Shown one piece after another: positions 17,278-26,411 of a stretch of 49,077 nt of DNA (the first letter of the stretch is position 1; the number at the start of each line of letters is the position of its first letter). Under the pieces are notes generated by a model. That model saw only the letters and a program-made list of their open reading frames with translations. It searched no databases and was not told the origin of the DNA. This stretch comes from an uncultured Lachnospiraceae bacterium (lineage in GTDB: Bacteria; Bacillota; Clostridia; Lachnospirales; Lachnospiraceae), in contig CAJTVT010000020.1 in the NCBI GenBank assembly GCA_910580015.1, positions 1 to 49,077 of the forward strand. Reading direction: 5' to 3'. The translations under genes were made by a program, and so were the position numbers.

Positions 17278-18307
17278 GCGAATAAGGCCTTTAGACCAAG
17301 AGGCAGCCCTACGTTGTGAACAGCGTTGGGATTCCATTGCGAAGCCCTTAAAAAGCCTTGGAAAGCTGGAGAAAGCATGGATTCAAATAGCAGGAATTCA
17401 ACGAACCAGCCAAGTTCACCTGAATAAAAAGGCGTTGGTGATTATGTGTGCAGACAATGGCGTGGTGGAAGAAGGGGTAACCCAGACTGGACAGGAGGTT
17501 ACCGCTGTCGTTGCGGGGAATTTTTTGGAAGGAAAATCCTGTGCAGCGATGATGTGTAAAGATACAGGAACGGATTTATATCCCATAGATATCGGAATGG
17601 CAGTAGATATACCACGAATACGAAATAGAAAAATTGCCTATGGTACGAAAAATATGGCAAAGGAGCCGGCAATGACCAGAGAGGAGGCAATTCATGTTAT
17701 AGAGGAAGGAATTTCTATAGCAGAAGAGTTGTATGAAAAGGGATATGATATCATTGCAACTGGAGAGATGGGCATAGGAAATACCACCACAAGTAGCGCG
17801 GTGGCAAGTTTGCTGCTGCAAATGCCCCCAGAGCAGGTGACAGGCCGTGGAGCTGGGTTGTCTTCCGAAGGTCTTCAGCACAAAATACAGGTGATAAAAA
17901 ATGCCATTGCAAAGCATTGTCCAGATGACAAAGATCCCATAGATGTATTGGCAAAGGTGGGAGGATTCGACATTGCTGGACTTACAGGTGTTTATCTTGG
18001 CGGGGCAGCGCTTGGCATTCCCGTGGTGGTAGATGGATTTATCTCTGGGGTGGCGGCGCTTACGGCGGTAAGGCTTTGCCCAGAAGTGCAAAATTATATT
18101 CTTGTCTCCCACGTATCAAGGGAGCCTGCCAGCAGAATGATATTGGATGCTTTGGAGAAATCACCATGTCTGACCTGTGAAATGTGCCTGGGAGAGGGAA
18201 CTGGTGCAGTGGCATTGTTTCCTTTACTGGAGATGGGGCTTCACATATATGAAAATATGAGTACCTTTTCTCAAATTCAGATTGAGGATTATGTACCTTT
18301 AGAATAG
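17255..18307 (+). CDS. cobT: Nicotinate-nucleotide:dimethylbenzimidazole phosphoribosyltransferase
   Basis: Activates the lower-ligand base (5,6-dimethylbenzimidazole or an analogue) to its alpha-ribotide using nicotinate mononucleotide. Family landmarks include the N-terminal RWDSIAKPLKSLGKLE, MCADNGVVEEGVTQTGQEVT, GEMGIGNTTTSSAVA, GGFDIAGLTG and the catalytic Glu314 in GEGTGAVALFPL. Its 350 aa match CobT. The start at 17255 follows AGGAGGGAAT and lies 23 bases inside cbiA; an earlier in-frame ATG (17198) has no site. cobU follows after 8 bases. The position between cbiA and cobU-cobS fits a nucleotide-loop assembly operon. Confidence 0.95.
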   Translation: MRLEDCFRRIRPLDQEAALRCEQRWDSIAKPLKSLGKLEKAWIQIAGIQRTSQVHLNKKALVIMCADNGVVEEGVTQTGQEVTAVVAGNFLEGKSCAAMMCKDTGTDLYPIDIGMAVDIPRIRNRKIAYGTKNMAKEPAMTREEAIHVIEEGISIAEELYEKGYDIIATGEMGIGNTTTSSAVASLLLQMPPEQVTGRGAGLSSEGLQHKIQVIKNAIAKHCPDDKDPIDVLAKVGGFDIAGLTGVYLGGAALGIPVVVDGFISGVAALTAVRLCPEVQNYILVSHVSREPASRMILDALEKSPCLTCEMCLGEGTGAVALFPLLEMGLHIYENMSTFSQIQIEDYVPLE

Positions 18308-18315
18308 AGGATGAA

Positions 18316-18876
18316 ATGGTTGTTTTTGTAATTGGGGGAAGCGGCAGCGGGAAATCAGAATACGCGGAACAGCTTGCGGCGGAACTGATGGAACAAGAGA
18401 CAGAGAATAAAGAATTGTCTACAAGCCAAAAAGATGCAAGACTTGTGTATATTGCCACAATGGAACCTATGGATCAGGAGAGTAGACAACGGATTTTGCG
18501 CCACAGGGCCATGCGTGAAGGTCGGCAGTTTGAAACTTGGGAACAGTATACCCATTTGGAGGAGCTTTCTTTCGGATGTAAAGATGTGTTGTTGTTGGAA
18601 TGTCTGTCTAATCTTATGGCAAATGAGATGTTTTCTGCCACTGGCAGAGGAGATCAGGCAGCAGAATTCATTCAGAAGGGAATCCGCCATCTGGCGGAAC
18701 ATAGTCGCCATCTGGTCATAGTGGGAAACAATATGTTTGAAGATGGAATGGAATATGATAGATTTACGCGAAAGTATTTAGAAGAGATGGCGAAAATTCA
18801 TCAGTATTTGGGTAGACGGGCGGATCGTGTGGTGGAAGTGGTCTGTGGAATTCCCATAGAATGGAGGATGCGATGA
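18316..18876 (+). CDS. cobU: Adenosylcobinamide kinase / adenosylcobinamide-phosphate guanylyltransferase
   Basis: Phosphorylates adenosylcobinamide and then transfers GMP to form AdoCbi-GDP. The P-loop GGSGSGKSEYAEQLA starts at residue 7. The YIATMEPMDQESRQRILRHRAMR stretch includes the His thought to carry GMP in this family, and the C-terminus has GRRADRVVEVVCGIPIEW. Length 186 aa is normal. It follows cobT by 8 bases and overlaps cobS through ATGA. A much shorter, diverged paralogue is encoded at 25988-26389. Confidence 0.95.
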   Translation: MVVFVIGGSGSGKSEYAEQLAAELMEQETENKELSTSQKDARLVYIATMEPMDQESRQRILRHRAMREGRQFETWEQYTHLEELSFGCKDVLLLECLSNLMANEMFSATGRGDQAAEFIQKGIRHLAEHSRHLVIVGNNMFEDGMEYDRFTRKYLEEMAKIHQYLGRRADRVVEVVCGIPIEWRMR

Positions 18877-19631
18877 AATATCTCAGAGCTTGTGTCATTT
18901 CTTTTTCTATGTATTCCAAAATTCCCATGCCCAAGGTGGAGTGGGAGAAAGAGAGTATGAAGTATGCCATGTGTTTCTTTCCCTGGGTGGGCGTTGTCAT
19001 TGGTGGCAGTTTTTTCCTGTGGGGGATTTGCGCAAAGTGGATCCCAGTGGGAGAACCCTTATATGCGGTGGGTCTTACGTTGATTCCGGTATGGATCACT
19101 GGGGGCATTCATATGGATGGATTTTTAGATACCATAGATGCGTTAAGTTCCTGGCAGACCAGGGAACGACGGTTAGAAATACTGAAAGACTCACATGCTG
19201 GTGCTTTTGCAGTGATTGGCGGTTGCATGTATTTTCTAACCTATTTTGGACTTGCCTCGGAGCTTTCAGAGGAGGGAATTTGCTTGGTGGCTTTTGGCTT
19301 TGTCTTAAGCCGTTGTCTCAGCGGGATTGCCGTAACGTCCTTTCCCTGTGCCAAAGACAGTGGACTTGTGTATGCTTTTTCCAACGGGGCAGATCGAAAA
19401 CGTACTAGAATAGTTCTTCTGTTGGAAGCCATCCTTGTTATCGCAGGGCTTCTCTGGCTGGATGCCATACTGGGAGGAGCGGTGATTCTGGTCTCTTTAC
19501 TGGTATTTTATTGGTATTATAGAATGTCTCTGCATAAGTTTGGTGGAATCACTGGAGATTTGGCAGGGTGGTTTTTGCAGATGTGTGAATTGTTCCTATT
19601 GATTCCAGCGGTGATGGCGGGGAAAATTTGA
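18873..19631 (+). CDS. cobS: Adenosylcobinamide-GDP ribazoletransferase (cobalamin synthase)
   Basis: Integral membrane enzyme joining AdoCbi-GDP with alpha-ribazole (phosphate) in the last steps of cobalamin synthesis. It has 252 aa and about six membrane helices. Diagnostic segments are FSMYSKIPMP at the N-terminus, HMDGFLDTIDAL with the acidic metal-binding residues, GAFAVIGGCMYFL and GGITGDLAGWFLQMCE. The start at 18873 overlaps the cobU stop (ATGA) with GGAGG five bases ahead; an ATG 12 bases upstream is part of that site. It closes the first cobalamin block. Confidence 0.95.
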   Translation: MKYLRACVISFSMYSKIPMPKVEWEKESMKYAMCFFPWVGVVIGGSFFLWGICAKWIPVGEPLYAVGLTLIPVWITGGIHMDGFLDTIDALSSWQTRERRLEILKDSHAGAFAVIGGCMYFLTYFGLASELSEEGICLVAFGFVLSRCLSGIAVTSFPCAKDSGLVYAFSNGADRKRTRIVLLLEAILVIAGLLWLDAILGGAVILVSLLVFYWYYRMSLHKFGGITGDLAGWFLQMCELFLLIPAVMAGKI

Positions 19632-19658
19632 TGGAGTGGTATGGATGGAGGGAACCTT

Positions 19659-20183
19659 ATGAATAGAAGAAAATGGCTAATTTTAGCGGTGCCAGTGTTG
19701 ATAATTATTTTTTTAGGAGTATGGCGATTCTGGCCTCACTCTCTGAGAGGAATGATCGCAGGAGATCAGGAACAGGTGATTCATCTTGTGTGTAATGCAA
19801 ATATCAGTGGTGTGGACTCTGGAGGTACTTCCTATATTGATAGTTATACAATGGAACCAATGTCAGCGAGGGAAGAAAGTTTCAAGGCAGTGATGGATAT
19901 TCTAAATGCTTCTCGTTATCGGCAGGATTTTTGTAATTTACTTCCATGGTCAGTCACATCCGTAGAGTCTGATAGGGAATTTGACGGTCATACCGTAAAT
20001 ATATTGTTCGATTGGGGAAGTACAGATGATAAAAGATGTTTCCTTAGTTTTGCTGGCAAAAGTGTTACCGTCAGCGTTGGTCACAATGAGGGATTTTTAA
20101 TTTACCATCCGACAGACTCCGATATCTTGGAACAATTGGCAAACTATATAAAGACTCACGGTGTGAAAAACGAAAGTCCATAG
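19659..20183 (+). CDS. Membrane-anchored protein of unknown function
   Basis: I do not recognise this 174-aa protein. One N-terminal membrane segment (about 6-24, WLILAVPVLIIIFLGVW) precedes an extracytoplasmic domain of about 145 residues with a mix of predicted strands and an acidic C-terminal helix. No lipobox Cys is present. The region around VTSVESDREFDGHTVNILFDWG suggests a small beta-rich domain. GGAGGG precedes ATG 19659; an in-frame ATG at 19641 has no site. It starts 27 bases after cobS and may be carried on the same transcript, though cobalamin relevance is not evident. A 90-base gap with no terminator follows. Confidence 0.7.
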   Translation: MNRRKWLILAVPVLIIIFLGVWRFWPHSLRGMIAGDQEQVIHLVCNANISGVDSGGTSYIDSYTMEPMSAREESFKAVMDILNASRYRQDFCNLLPWSVTSVESDREFDGHTVNILFDWGSTDDKRCFLSFAGKSVTVSVGHNEGFLIYHPTDSDILEQLANYIKTHGVKNESP

Positions 20184-20273
20184 TACGATTCCAGTGGTTA
20201 ATATGAAATGTTTTTGTAGGATGTTATTTTGTAATTGCACGAAGAGAATATAATTTATCATGGAGGAAATTTT

Positions 20274-22427
20274 ATGTTACGGAAAGAAAAAAATGCTAAG
20301 GGATTCCATATTGAGAAAAGCAATAGTCTTAGCCAAAAGATTATTTCCAAAATGGCGTTGATTGTTGCAATTATTTTTTTCTTGACTATTTTGATGGCGG
20401 CTGTTCTTGCTGCCCGGTCATTAATACATGTAAATCGGGATAAACTTACAGCGGTCGCCTATGAAAATGCGTTTCTTGTGACAGATGATATTAAAAAGGC
20501 TTATGGAAAGGTGGAAGGATTTGCTGGTTCCCTGCGAAACATTTCTGCATTAGATCCAAAAGAACAGAGAGATGCCATTGACACTGCGCTTGTTGGGCTT
20601 TTGGAAGGAGGGGACGGATTCCCTACAGCATTTGCATATTTTGAACAGAACGCCATTGCAGACGCCAATGGAGACCCTTATGAAGTCTACCAAAGAGATA
20701 TCGCTTATGAATCTGTGGTATACCCCAATGAACAAAAGACGGGGTATGTTTTTGAAAAACATGAAGATGCCTTTGATAATTATGAAAAAGAATATTATAC
20801 GCAGATCAAAGAGACCGGTGAAATGTATGTTATGGATCCGTACATCTATGAATTGATGGGAAAGAATATTATCATGATCAGTATTATCTCTCCTGTCTGG
20901 GATGCAGAAGGGAAGTTTCTTGGAGTATCTGGCGTGGATGTGGCACTAGATAATATGCAAGAGGAGTTGATGGTCAGTACAGATTATCGTTCTGCCCATC
21001 TGGTGGCTCTGGCGGAGGATGGAACGATTCTAGTAGATTCGGCGGATAGCTCCGTTGTGGGAAAAGTCGCCACAGAAGTTGGATATGATAAAATGGCAGA
21101 AGATGCAGATAAAATTCACGCCATGTCTGCGGAGGAACAGACGGATCGCCGAGCTATCATCAAGGGGGGCAGAAATTATGGTACAGGAAGAGGTGGAGTT
21201 TCTGTGGCTGTTCCCTTGTCAGTCAATGGAAAAACACAATGGACCCTACATTTGACGGTTGATAACAGCGAATTTTATGGGCCAATTGTGGAAGGCGCAG
21301 GAAAACTTACCGTTCTTGTCATATTGTTTGGAGTTATTTTGTTGAAGGCAGTGAATCGTATTATTAAAAGAATTTTGGATCCCATCAAAATAATTACAGA
21401 CGAAGCCTCTAAGTTGGAAGCAGGAGACTTAAATATACATATTGATATCCAGTCAGATGATGAGCTGGGACAGCTTTCTCAGGCGTTCAACCATATTAGC
21501 GCCACGATGAATAATTATGTGGAGGATATTTCTCAACAGCTTTCCCAGATGGCAGACAACAATATGGATATTGCAATCACGCAAGATTATATTGGTGATT
21601 TTATCCCGATACAAGTGTCGATCGAGGAGATCGCCCAGTCATTAAATGATACGCTGCATCAGATTGTCCTTGCGGCAGATGAAGTATCTGCAAGTTCTGA
21701 AAATGTTTCATCTGGCGCCAAGATTCTTTCTGACGGGGCGGCAGAGCAGGCTTCCGCCATTGATCAACTGGCGTCTTCGATTGAGAACTTGTCACAAGAT
21801 GTGGCAGAAAATGCAAGGGATGCACAGGCAACGAATGGGATTGTCTCAGATGTTAGCAAATATATTGAAAAAAGCAATCAGGAAATGGAGCTTTTGGTTC
21901 ATGCAATGTCGGATATCAGCCATTCTTCCGGTGAGATTGAGAAGATTGTGAGAACCATTGAAGAGATTGCTGAGCAGACAAATTTACTTTCTCTGAATGC
22001 TTCCATAGAAGCAGCCAGGGCTGGTGATGCCGGAAGAGGATTTGCAGTTGTGGCGGACGAAATCCGTGAACTGGCTGCGAAGAGTGCAGAAGCAGTAAAC
22101 CAGACAGCAGCTTTGATTGCAAGCTCACAGAAGGCAGTAGAAAATGGAATTGGCATTGCAGATAATACGGCGAAATCTTTGACAGCAGTGGTACAAGGCT
22201 CCGAAGAAATTTTAGGTTCTATGGATAAGATAAGTGTTGCATCGCAAAATCAAAAGAGCGTGTTAAAACAGCTTACGGAACATGTGGATCTGATCAGCAG
22301 TGTGGTTCAGTCAAATTCTTCCTTTGCGCAGGAGAGTGCAGAAACCAGCGAAGAATTATCTGGCCAGTCCAAACGTCTGCATGATTTGGTGAATCGTTTT
22401 CAGTTAAAGGAATCGTCAGAGCAGTAG
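20274..22427 (+). CDS. Methyl-accepting chemotaxis protein with dCache sensor
   Basis: Transmembrane chemoreceptor of 717 aa. TM1 is about 24-48, an extracytoplasmic dCache_1-type sensor about 50-335 (GYVFEKHEDAFDNYEKEYY, VSGVDVALDNMQEEL), TM2 344-360, a HAMP helix pair about 361-415 and a long signalling coiled coil. The highly conserved hairpin tip EIAEQTNLLSLNASIEAARA begins near 563 and binds CheA/CheW. The start at 20274 has GGAGG at ideal spacing; an upstream in-frame ATG at 20235 lacks one. No che or flagellar genes are in the window, so it must work with a remote array. The ligand is unknown. Confidence 0.95.
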   Translation: MLRKEKNAKGFHIEKSNSLSQKIISKMALIVAIIFFLTILMAAVLAARSLIHVNRDKLTAVAYENAFLVTDDIKKAYGKVEGFAGSLRNISALDPKEQRDAIDTALVGLLEGGDGFPTAFAYFEQNAIADANGDPYEVYQRDIAYESVVYPNEQKTGYVFEKHEDAFDNYEKEYYTQIKETGEMYVMDPYIYELMGKNIIMISIISPVWDAEGKFLGVSGVDVALDNMQEELMVSTDYRSAHLVALAEDGTILVDSADSSVVGKVATEVGYDKMAEDADKIHAMSAEEQTDRRAIIKGGRNYGTGRGGVSVAVPLSVNGKTQWTLHLTVDNSEFYGPIVEGAGKLTVLVILFGVILLKAVNRIIKRILDPIKIITDEASKLEAGDLNIHIDIQSDDELGQLSQAFNHISATMNNYVEDISQQLSQMADNNMDIAITQDYIGDFIPIQVSIEEIAQSLNDTLHQIVLAADEVSASSENVSSGAKILSDGAAEQASAIDQLASSIENLSQDVAENARDAQATNGIVSDVSKYIEKSNQEMELLVHAMSDISHSSGEIEKIVRTIEEIAEQTNLLSLNASIEAARAGDAGRGFAVVADEIRELAAKSAEAVNQTAALIASSQKAVENGIGIADNTAKSLTAVVQGSEEILGSMDKISVASQNQKSVLKQLTEHVDLISSVVQSNSSFAQESAETSEELSGQSKRLHDLVNRFQLKESSEQ

Positions 22428-22434
22428 AGGGGAT

Positions 22435-22542
22435 AAAAAGGAGATGTTGCAAAATACGGCCATGCTACAATATGTAATTTCAATAAAGGAAATATTGGAA
22501 TTACATGTTGTAGAAATTTCCTGTTTTGCAACATCTCTTTTT
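22435..22542. repeat. Nested 108-bp palindrome (terminator or MITE-like)
   Basis: Outer arms 22435-22454 and 22524-22542 (AAAAAGGAGATGTTGCAAAA against TTTTGCAACATCTCTTTTT) match except for one bulged G. Inner arms 22465-22484 and 22494-22513 (CTACAATATGTAATTTCAAT and its near-complement) match at 18 of 20. Two 10-base spacers are symmetric and the loop is 9 bases. It separates convergent genes and would terminate both, but is far larger than needed; the minus-strand stop codon lies in its right edge. Confidence 0.8.
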
Positions 22543-24244
22543 AGAATTCTGGATGTCCAAATTGTACTTCACAGTCTTTGCGGAAAAAAGATATCCCATA
22601 ACAGTCAATGTTGCGATATCCTTCTGTGCGCAGTTCATCCATATATTTTTTATGAAAGATCTGCTGTAGCGCAGTTTGAGCGTCTTGTTCCAAATTGTTC
22701 ATCTGATCAGAGACCTTTATTTCCAGGATAAAAGATCTGCCTCGTAAAGAGGGACTACGCACCATGATATCGGAGCGTCCATTGCCAGATTCACGGTTAG
22801 ATTTTACAAGATAATGTTCGCTTTGGCTCAGGATTCCAGTGAGAAAGCCGTGATAGAAATTTTCTGCACTGTCATAGAAGCTGATGGTGGAAAGGAGTTG
22901 CGCGCTTAAAATATCCCTGACTTTTTCTGCATTTTTATTTTCAAGCGCATGATACAGATCTCGGAAGTCTTCTTTTTCAATTGTCTCATGAAACCAGTTA
23001 ACAATAGTATTTTCATAGATTGTCATTACCTCAATATTGGGGATGCGAAGTTTCAAATAAAGATAGTGCCCTTTGAAATACGCAGATTCTTTTGTCAGAT
23101 ATCCAGTAAAGTATAAGAAATTCCATAAAGTATCGCCTTTGCTGTCTATATCTTCATAGGTGACTTCCTCATGCACCTGGATATCCAATGTTTTTTTGGT
23201 CAGTAGTTGCTCAATTTTGCCTTTCGTTTCACGGTCTGCTCTGGAAATTAAGATTTTAATGATATCATTGGAACTTGTATTAATCCAATAGGGACGGGGA
23301 AAGGCGTCAGTATTTGGATCTAGATCATACAGAAATTTTATAACACTCCATGGGTTATAAACTTCTGTATTTCCGAAAAGATATCCATCATACCACTTTT
23401 TCATTGTGGGAAAATGACTTTCTACCTGATAATAAGTCATTAGCTTTTGAACGTCAGATTCTGTAAATCCAAAATGTTCACTATATTTGTTGTCTAGTAC
23501 AGACGCAATATTTAGATGGTTTAAACCTGTAAAGATGCTTTCCTTCGAAATACGAAGGCAGCCAGTTATAATGGCAAACTGTAGATATGGATTGGTTTTT
23601 AACCCAGATTCAAACAGGGAACGGATAAAATCTACCATCTTTACATAGAATCCTTGGAAATATGAATTTTCCAATGGTACATCATATTCATCAATCAGGA
23701 CAATCGTTTTTTGGCCAGTTATCTTATACATGCATTTACAAAATAGCTGTAAGGAATTTCGCAAGTCATTCTGATCTGCCGTCTCATTTGCGATGGATGT
23801 ATAACGAGTATATTCTATCAAAGAGAGCTGTTCTCTACCTAATTCTACAAGTGATCTGTGTCGTTCAAATTCGGAGGCAATCACGGTTTTGATCATATGA
23901 TATGCAGTCTCAAAATCAGCTTGTTTGGAAGATTTTAAAGTCAAATCTATGACACAGAATTGTCCCATCTGACTGGTATATTCTTCCCCAGCTTCCATAA
24001 TTTTCATTCCCTGAAAAAGAGCTTTATTTTTCGCATTCTTTTCCGGAACTCCAGTATTCTCATAAAAATAGCGGAGCATACTTAGATTTAGCGTTTTTCC
24101 AAATCGCCTGGGGCGGAGGAACAAATTCACCTCGCCTTTAAAATCCATCAGGTCCTTGAGCAATAAAGTCTTATCAATATAAAAATAATTTTCAGTAATT
24201 ATTTTTTCAAAATTGTCAACGCCTACTGGCAACGCTTTTTTCAT
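22541..24244 (-). CDS. AAA-ATPase_like / PDDEXK_9 protein
   Basis: A 567-aa protein of the AAA-ATPase_like (PF09820) plus PD-(D/E)XK nuclease-like (PF08011) family, abundant in Lachnospiraceae and Bacteroidetes and of unknown role. The N-terminus carries VGVDNFEKII, YFYIDKTLLLKDLM and the P-loop RPRRFGKTLNLSML (about 42-55). VLIDEYDVPLEN serves as Walker B. The C-terminal region has the nuclease-like SDIMVRSPSL ... FILEIKV with Asp and Glu-x-Lys. GGAGG sits 6 bases before the ATG. It is read opposite to its neighbours from its own promoter. It is often multicopy and is sometimes linked with mobile or defence regions, but no mobility gene is adjacent here. Confidence 0.92.
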   Translation of the reverse strand: MKKALPVGVDNFEKIITENYFYIDKTLLLKDLMDFKGEVNLFLRPRRFGKTLNLSMLRYFYENTGVPEKNAKNKALFQGMKIMEAGEEYTSQMGQFCVIDLTLKSSKQADFETAYHMIKTVIASEFERHRSLVELGREQLSLIEYTRYTSIANETADQNDLRNSLQLFCKCMYKITGQKTIVLIDEYDVPLENSYFQGFYVKMVDFIRSLFESGLKTNPYLQFAIITGCLRISKESIFTGLNHLNIASVLDNKYSEHFGFTESDVQKLMTYYQVESHFPTMKKWYDGYLFGNTEVYNPWSVIKFLYDLDPNTDAFPRPYWINTSSNDIIKILISRADRETKGKIEQLLTKKTLDIQVHEEVTYEDIDSKGDTLWNFLYFTGYLTKESAYFKGHYLYLKLRIPNIEVMTIYENTIVNWFHETIEKEDFRDLYHALENKNAEKVRDILSAQLLSTISFYDSAENFYHGFLTGILSQSEHYLVKSNRESGNGRSDIMVRSPSLRGRSFILEIKVSDQMNNLEQDAQTALQQIFHKKYMDELRTEGYRNIDCYGISFFRKDCEVQFGHPEF

Positions 24245-24290
24245 TATCTACCTCCAATATTGAGTGGTTCACATGTAAATATTGTGTTTC

Positions 24291-24319
24291 ATTTTATCAT
24301 ATTCAATTTGTTTTGTCAG
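24291..24319 (-). promoter_or_regulatory. Promoter for the AAA-ATPase_like gene
   Basis: Minus strand: CTGACA (24319-24314), 17 bases, TAAAAT (24296-24291), about 50 bases before the ATG. The 297-base gap holds this promoter and the MATE promoter, and no other gene. Confidence 0.6.
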
Positions 24320-24475
24320 GAAAATGAGCGAAAATGTTTCCCCAAATTGGTGGAAAATATCGAGATGCTCATTTATACTTTATCTTACAGATGGCCGTCT
24401 GATAGAAAGGTGGATTTTCTTGTTTTCGTGGGAAGTTATCGAAATATACAATTAGAATCAAGTACAAAAAAATTT

Positions 24476-24503
24476 TTGCAAAATTAATTTTCAGGAGTAT
24501 AAT
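24476..24503 (+). promoter_or_regulatory. Promoter for the MATE transporter
   Basis: TTGCAA (24476-24481), 16 bases, perfect TATAAT (24498-24503), 38 bases before the start codon. Confidence 0.75.
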
Positions 24504-24541
24504 ATGGATCGAAAAACTTAACAGCTTAGGAGGGTCATAAT

Positions 24542-25882
24542 ATGAACAGAGATTTAACAGTGGGAAAACCGGAGTCTGTCTTATGGAAATTCTGCGTGCC
24601 GCTGTTTGGAAGTATTATCTTTCAACAGTTGTATAATATCGCAGATAGTTTTGTGGCAGGAAAATTTATAGGAGAAAATGCATTGGCGGCCGTGGGGAAC
24701 AGCTATGAAATTACCCTGATATTTATCGCATTTGCTTTTGGGTGCAATATTGGGTGTTCGGTCATTGTCTCTCAGCTCTTTGGTGCAAAGCAGTATAGAG
24801 ATATGAAGACAGCCATATCCACTTCCCTGATTGCCAGCGGTGTGGTATGTGTCGTTTTGATGCTTTTTGGTCTTCTTGGGTGCTCTGAGCTTCTTCAGCT
24901 TATCCGCACGCCAGAAACTATTTTTGCAGATTCCAAGTTATATCTGGACATTTACCTGTTTGGATTTCCATTTTTACTCTACTATAATGTTGCAACTGGA
25001 ATTTTTTCAGCACTGGGCGATTCCAAGACACCGTTCCTTTTTCTGGCAGTTTCTTCAACTTCCAATATTCTTGTGGATATTTTGTTTGTTTCTACATTCC
25101 ATATGGGGATTGCGGGAGTGGCATGGGCTACCTTTCTCTGTCAGGGGGCAAGCAGTATCTTGTCTCTGATTGTGGTACGTAAGAGATTGGCTGGCATCCA
25201 TTCAGAGGGAAAAGCAGCCTTATTTTCTACACAAATATTTCGCAAGATCGCTGTGATAGCCATTCCCAGCATTTTGCAGCAGAGCTTTATTTCCATAGGA
25301 AATATCATAATTCAGGGTGTGATCAATGGATTTGGACCAGGGGTAATTGCTGGGTATTCAGCAGCGGTCAAACTAAATAATCTGGTGATAACCTCTCTTA
25401 CCACAGTGGGAAATGGGATTTCCAATTACACAGCACAGAATATGGGGGCTGGGATGTTGTCCCGTGTGAAAGATGGGTTTCGGGCGGCTGTGAAAATGGT
25501 GTGGATGTTGTGCGTTCCAATTGTCGCTTTGTATGTTCTGGCCAATGGTCTTCTGATACGAATTTTTATGGAGCATCCCTCGGAACTGGCTTTATTATCT
25601 GGAACGCAGTTCCTTCAGATTGTGTCGCCATTTTATTTTGTGATATCAATAAAATTGGTGTCAGATGGGATTTTGAGAGGTGCAGGACAGATGAAGCAGT
25701 TTATGATTACCACCTTTACCGATTTAATTTTGCGAGTTCTGCTTACCATGGCGTTGTCTGCACCCTGGGGATATCTTGGCATTTGGAGTGCATGGCCCAT
25801 TGGATGGGGTGTGGGTGCGGTGCTTTCCGTATGGTTTTACAGGAGAAATTTTGGTTGTCTTAAGAAAAGTTCCGAGGTATAA
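24542..25882 (+). CDS. MATE-family efflux transporter
   Basis: Twelve-helix cytoplasmic membrane antiporter (446 aa) that exports drugs or metabolites using a Na+ or H+ gradient. Family signatures are the early PLFGSIIFQQLYNIADSFVAG with the conserved Asp, AAVGNSYEITLIFIAF, the repeat half beginning IAIPSILQQSFISIGN, and DGILRGAGQMKQFM. The length matches MATE proteins of the DinF/NorM group. AGGAGG lies 7 bases ahead of the ATG, and a consensus promoter precedes it. Its 3' end contains a promoter for the next gene, so the downstream cobU-like gene may be expressed independently. The substrate is unknown. Confidence 0.93.
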   Translation: MNRDLTVGKPESVLWKFCVPLFGSIIFQQLYNIADSFVAGKFIGENALAAVGNSYEITLIFIAFAFGCNIGCSVIVSQLFGAKQYRDMKTAISTSLIASGVVCVVLMLFGLLGCSELLQLIRTPETIFADSKLYLDIYLFGFPFLLYYNVATGIFSALGDSKTPFLFLAVSSTSNILVDILFVSTFHMGIAGVAWATFLCQGASSILSLIVVRKRLAGIHSEGKAALFSTQIFRKIAVIAIPSILQQSFISIGNIIIQGVINGFGPGVIAGYSAAVKLNNLVITSLTTVGNGISNYTAQNMGAGMLSRVKDGFRAAVKMVWMLCVPIVALYVLANGLLIRIFMEHPSELALLSGTQFLQIVSPFYFVISIKLVSDGILRGAGQMKQFMITTFTDLILRVLLTMALSAPWGYLGIWSAWPIGWGVGAVLSVWFYRRNFGCLKKSSEV

Positions 25883-25883
25883 T
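25855..25883 (+). promoter_or_regulatory. Promoter inside the 3' end of the MATE gene
   Basis: TTGTCT (25855-25860), 17 bases, perfect TATAAT (25878-25883). It would drive the CobU-like gene and perhaps the downstream regulator genes. Confidence 0.65.
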
Positions 25884-25987
25884 ATTGCGCATAGATTCAG
25901 AGTAGAGGGATATAAGATAAAATCTTCTCGCAAAATCAGGCACAAAGAGAATCCGAGAATACATAAAGATGCAAGGAGGAACAGATT

Positions 25988-26389
25988 TTGATATTGGTAA
26001 CTGGAGGTATTTATCAGGGAAAGTGTGAAATTGCAAAAGCAATGTATCAACAAAAACGAAAAAAAACGGCAGACAGGGAACTTGTTCTGGCAGATGAGTC
26101 TTGCAATGACGCACAAAAGCTGCTTTATGCCGATGTGATTTTGCAGTTTCATCTTTGGATTCGAAGGTGGATGGAGGAGCACAAAGATCCCTATGCCATG
26201 ACAAAACATCTTGTTCAGGAAAATGCAGATGTGATTATCACTTTGGCACAAGTAGGATGCGGGATCGTTCCCATGGAGGCATTTGACCGAGAGTATCGGG
26301 AAACCGTAGGAAGAATTGGTTGTCTGTTGGCAGACAAGGCACAGGAGGTTTATATGGTACATTGCGGGATTGCCCAGCAAATCAAATAG
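25988..26389 (+). CDS. Short CobU-like paralogue
   Basis: A 133-aa protein related to CobU but reduced. The N-terminal MILVTGGIYQGKCEIAKAM keeps the P-loop Gly-Lys but has Cys where Ser/Thr is expected. The C-terminal VGCGIVPMEAFDREYRETVGR and EVYMVHCGIAQQIK match the end of CobU. The segment of CobU with the GMP-carrying His is missing. Translation is likely from TTG at 25988, eight bases after AGGAGG. It may be a regulatory or salvage protein, a partial enzyme, or decaying. It lies between the two cobalamin blocks. A full-length cobU exists at 18316-18876, so this copy is dispensable for the known reaction. Confidence 0.7.
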   Translation: MILVTGGIYQGKCEIAKAMYQQKRKKTADRELVLADESCNDAQKLLYADVILQFHLWIRRWMEEHKDPYAMTKHLVQENADVIITLAQVGCGIVPMEAFDREYRETVGRIGCLLADKAQEVYMVHCGIAQQIK

Positions 26390-26411
26390 AGTTTTCGTAA
26401 AGGAGCAGACC

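Noticed and set aside
24260..24487. A 75-aa plus-strand open frame before the MATE gene
   Set aside because: It has no ribosome binding site and overlaps both promoters of the gap.
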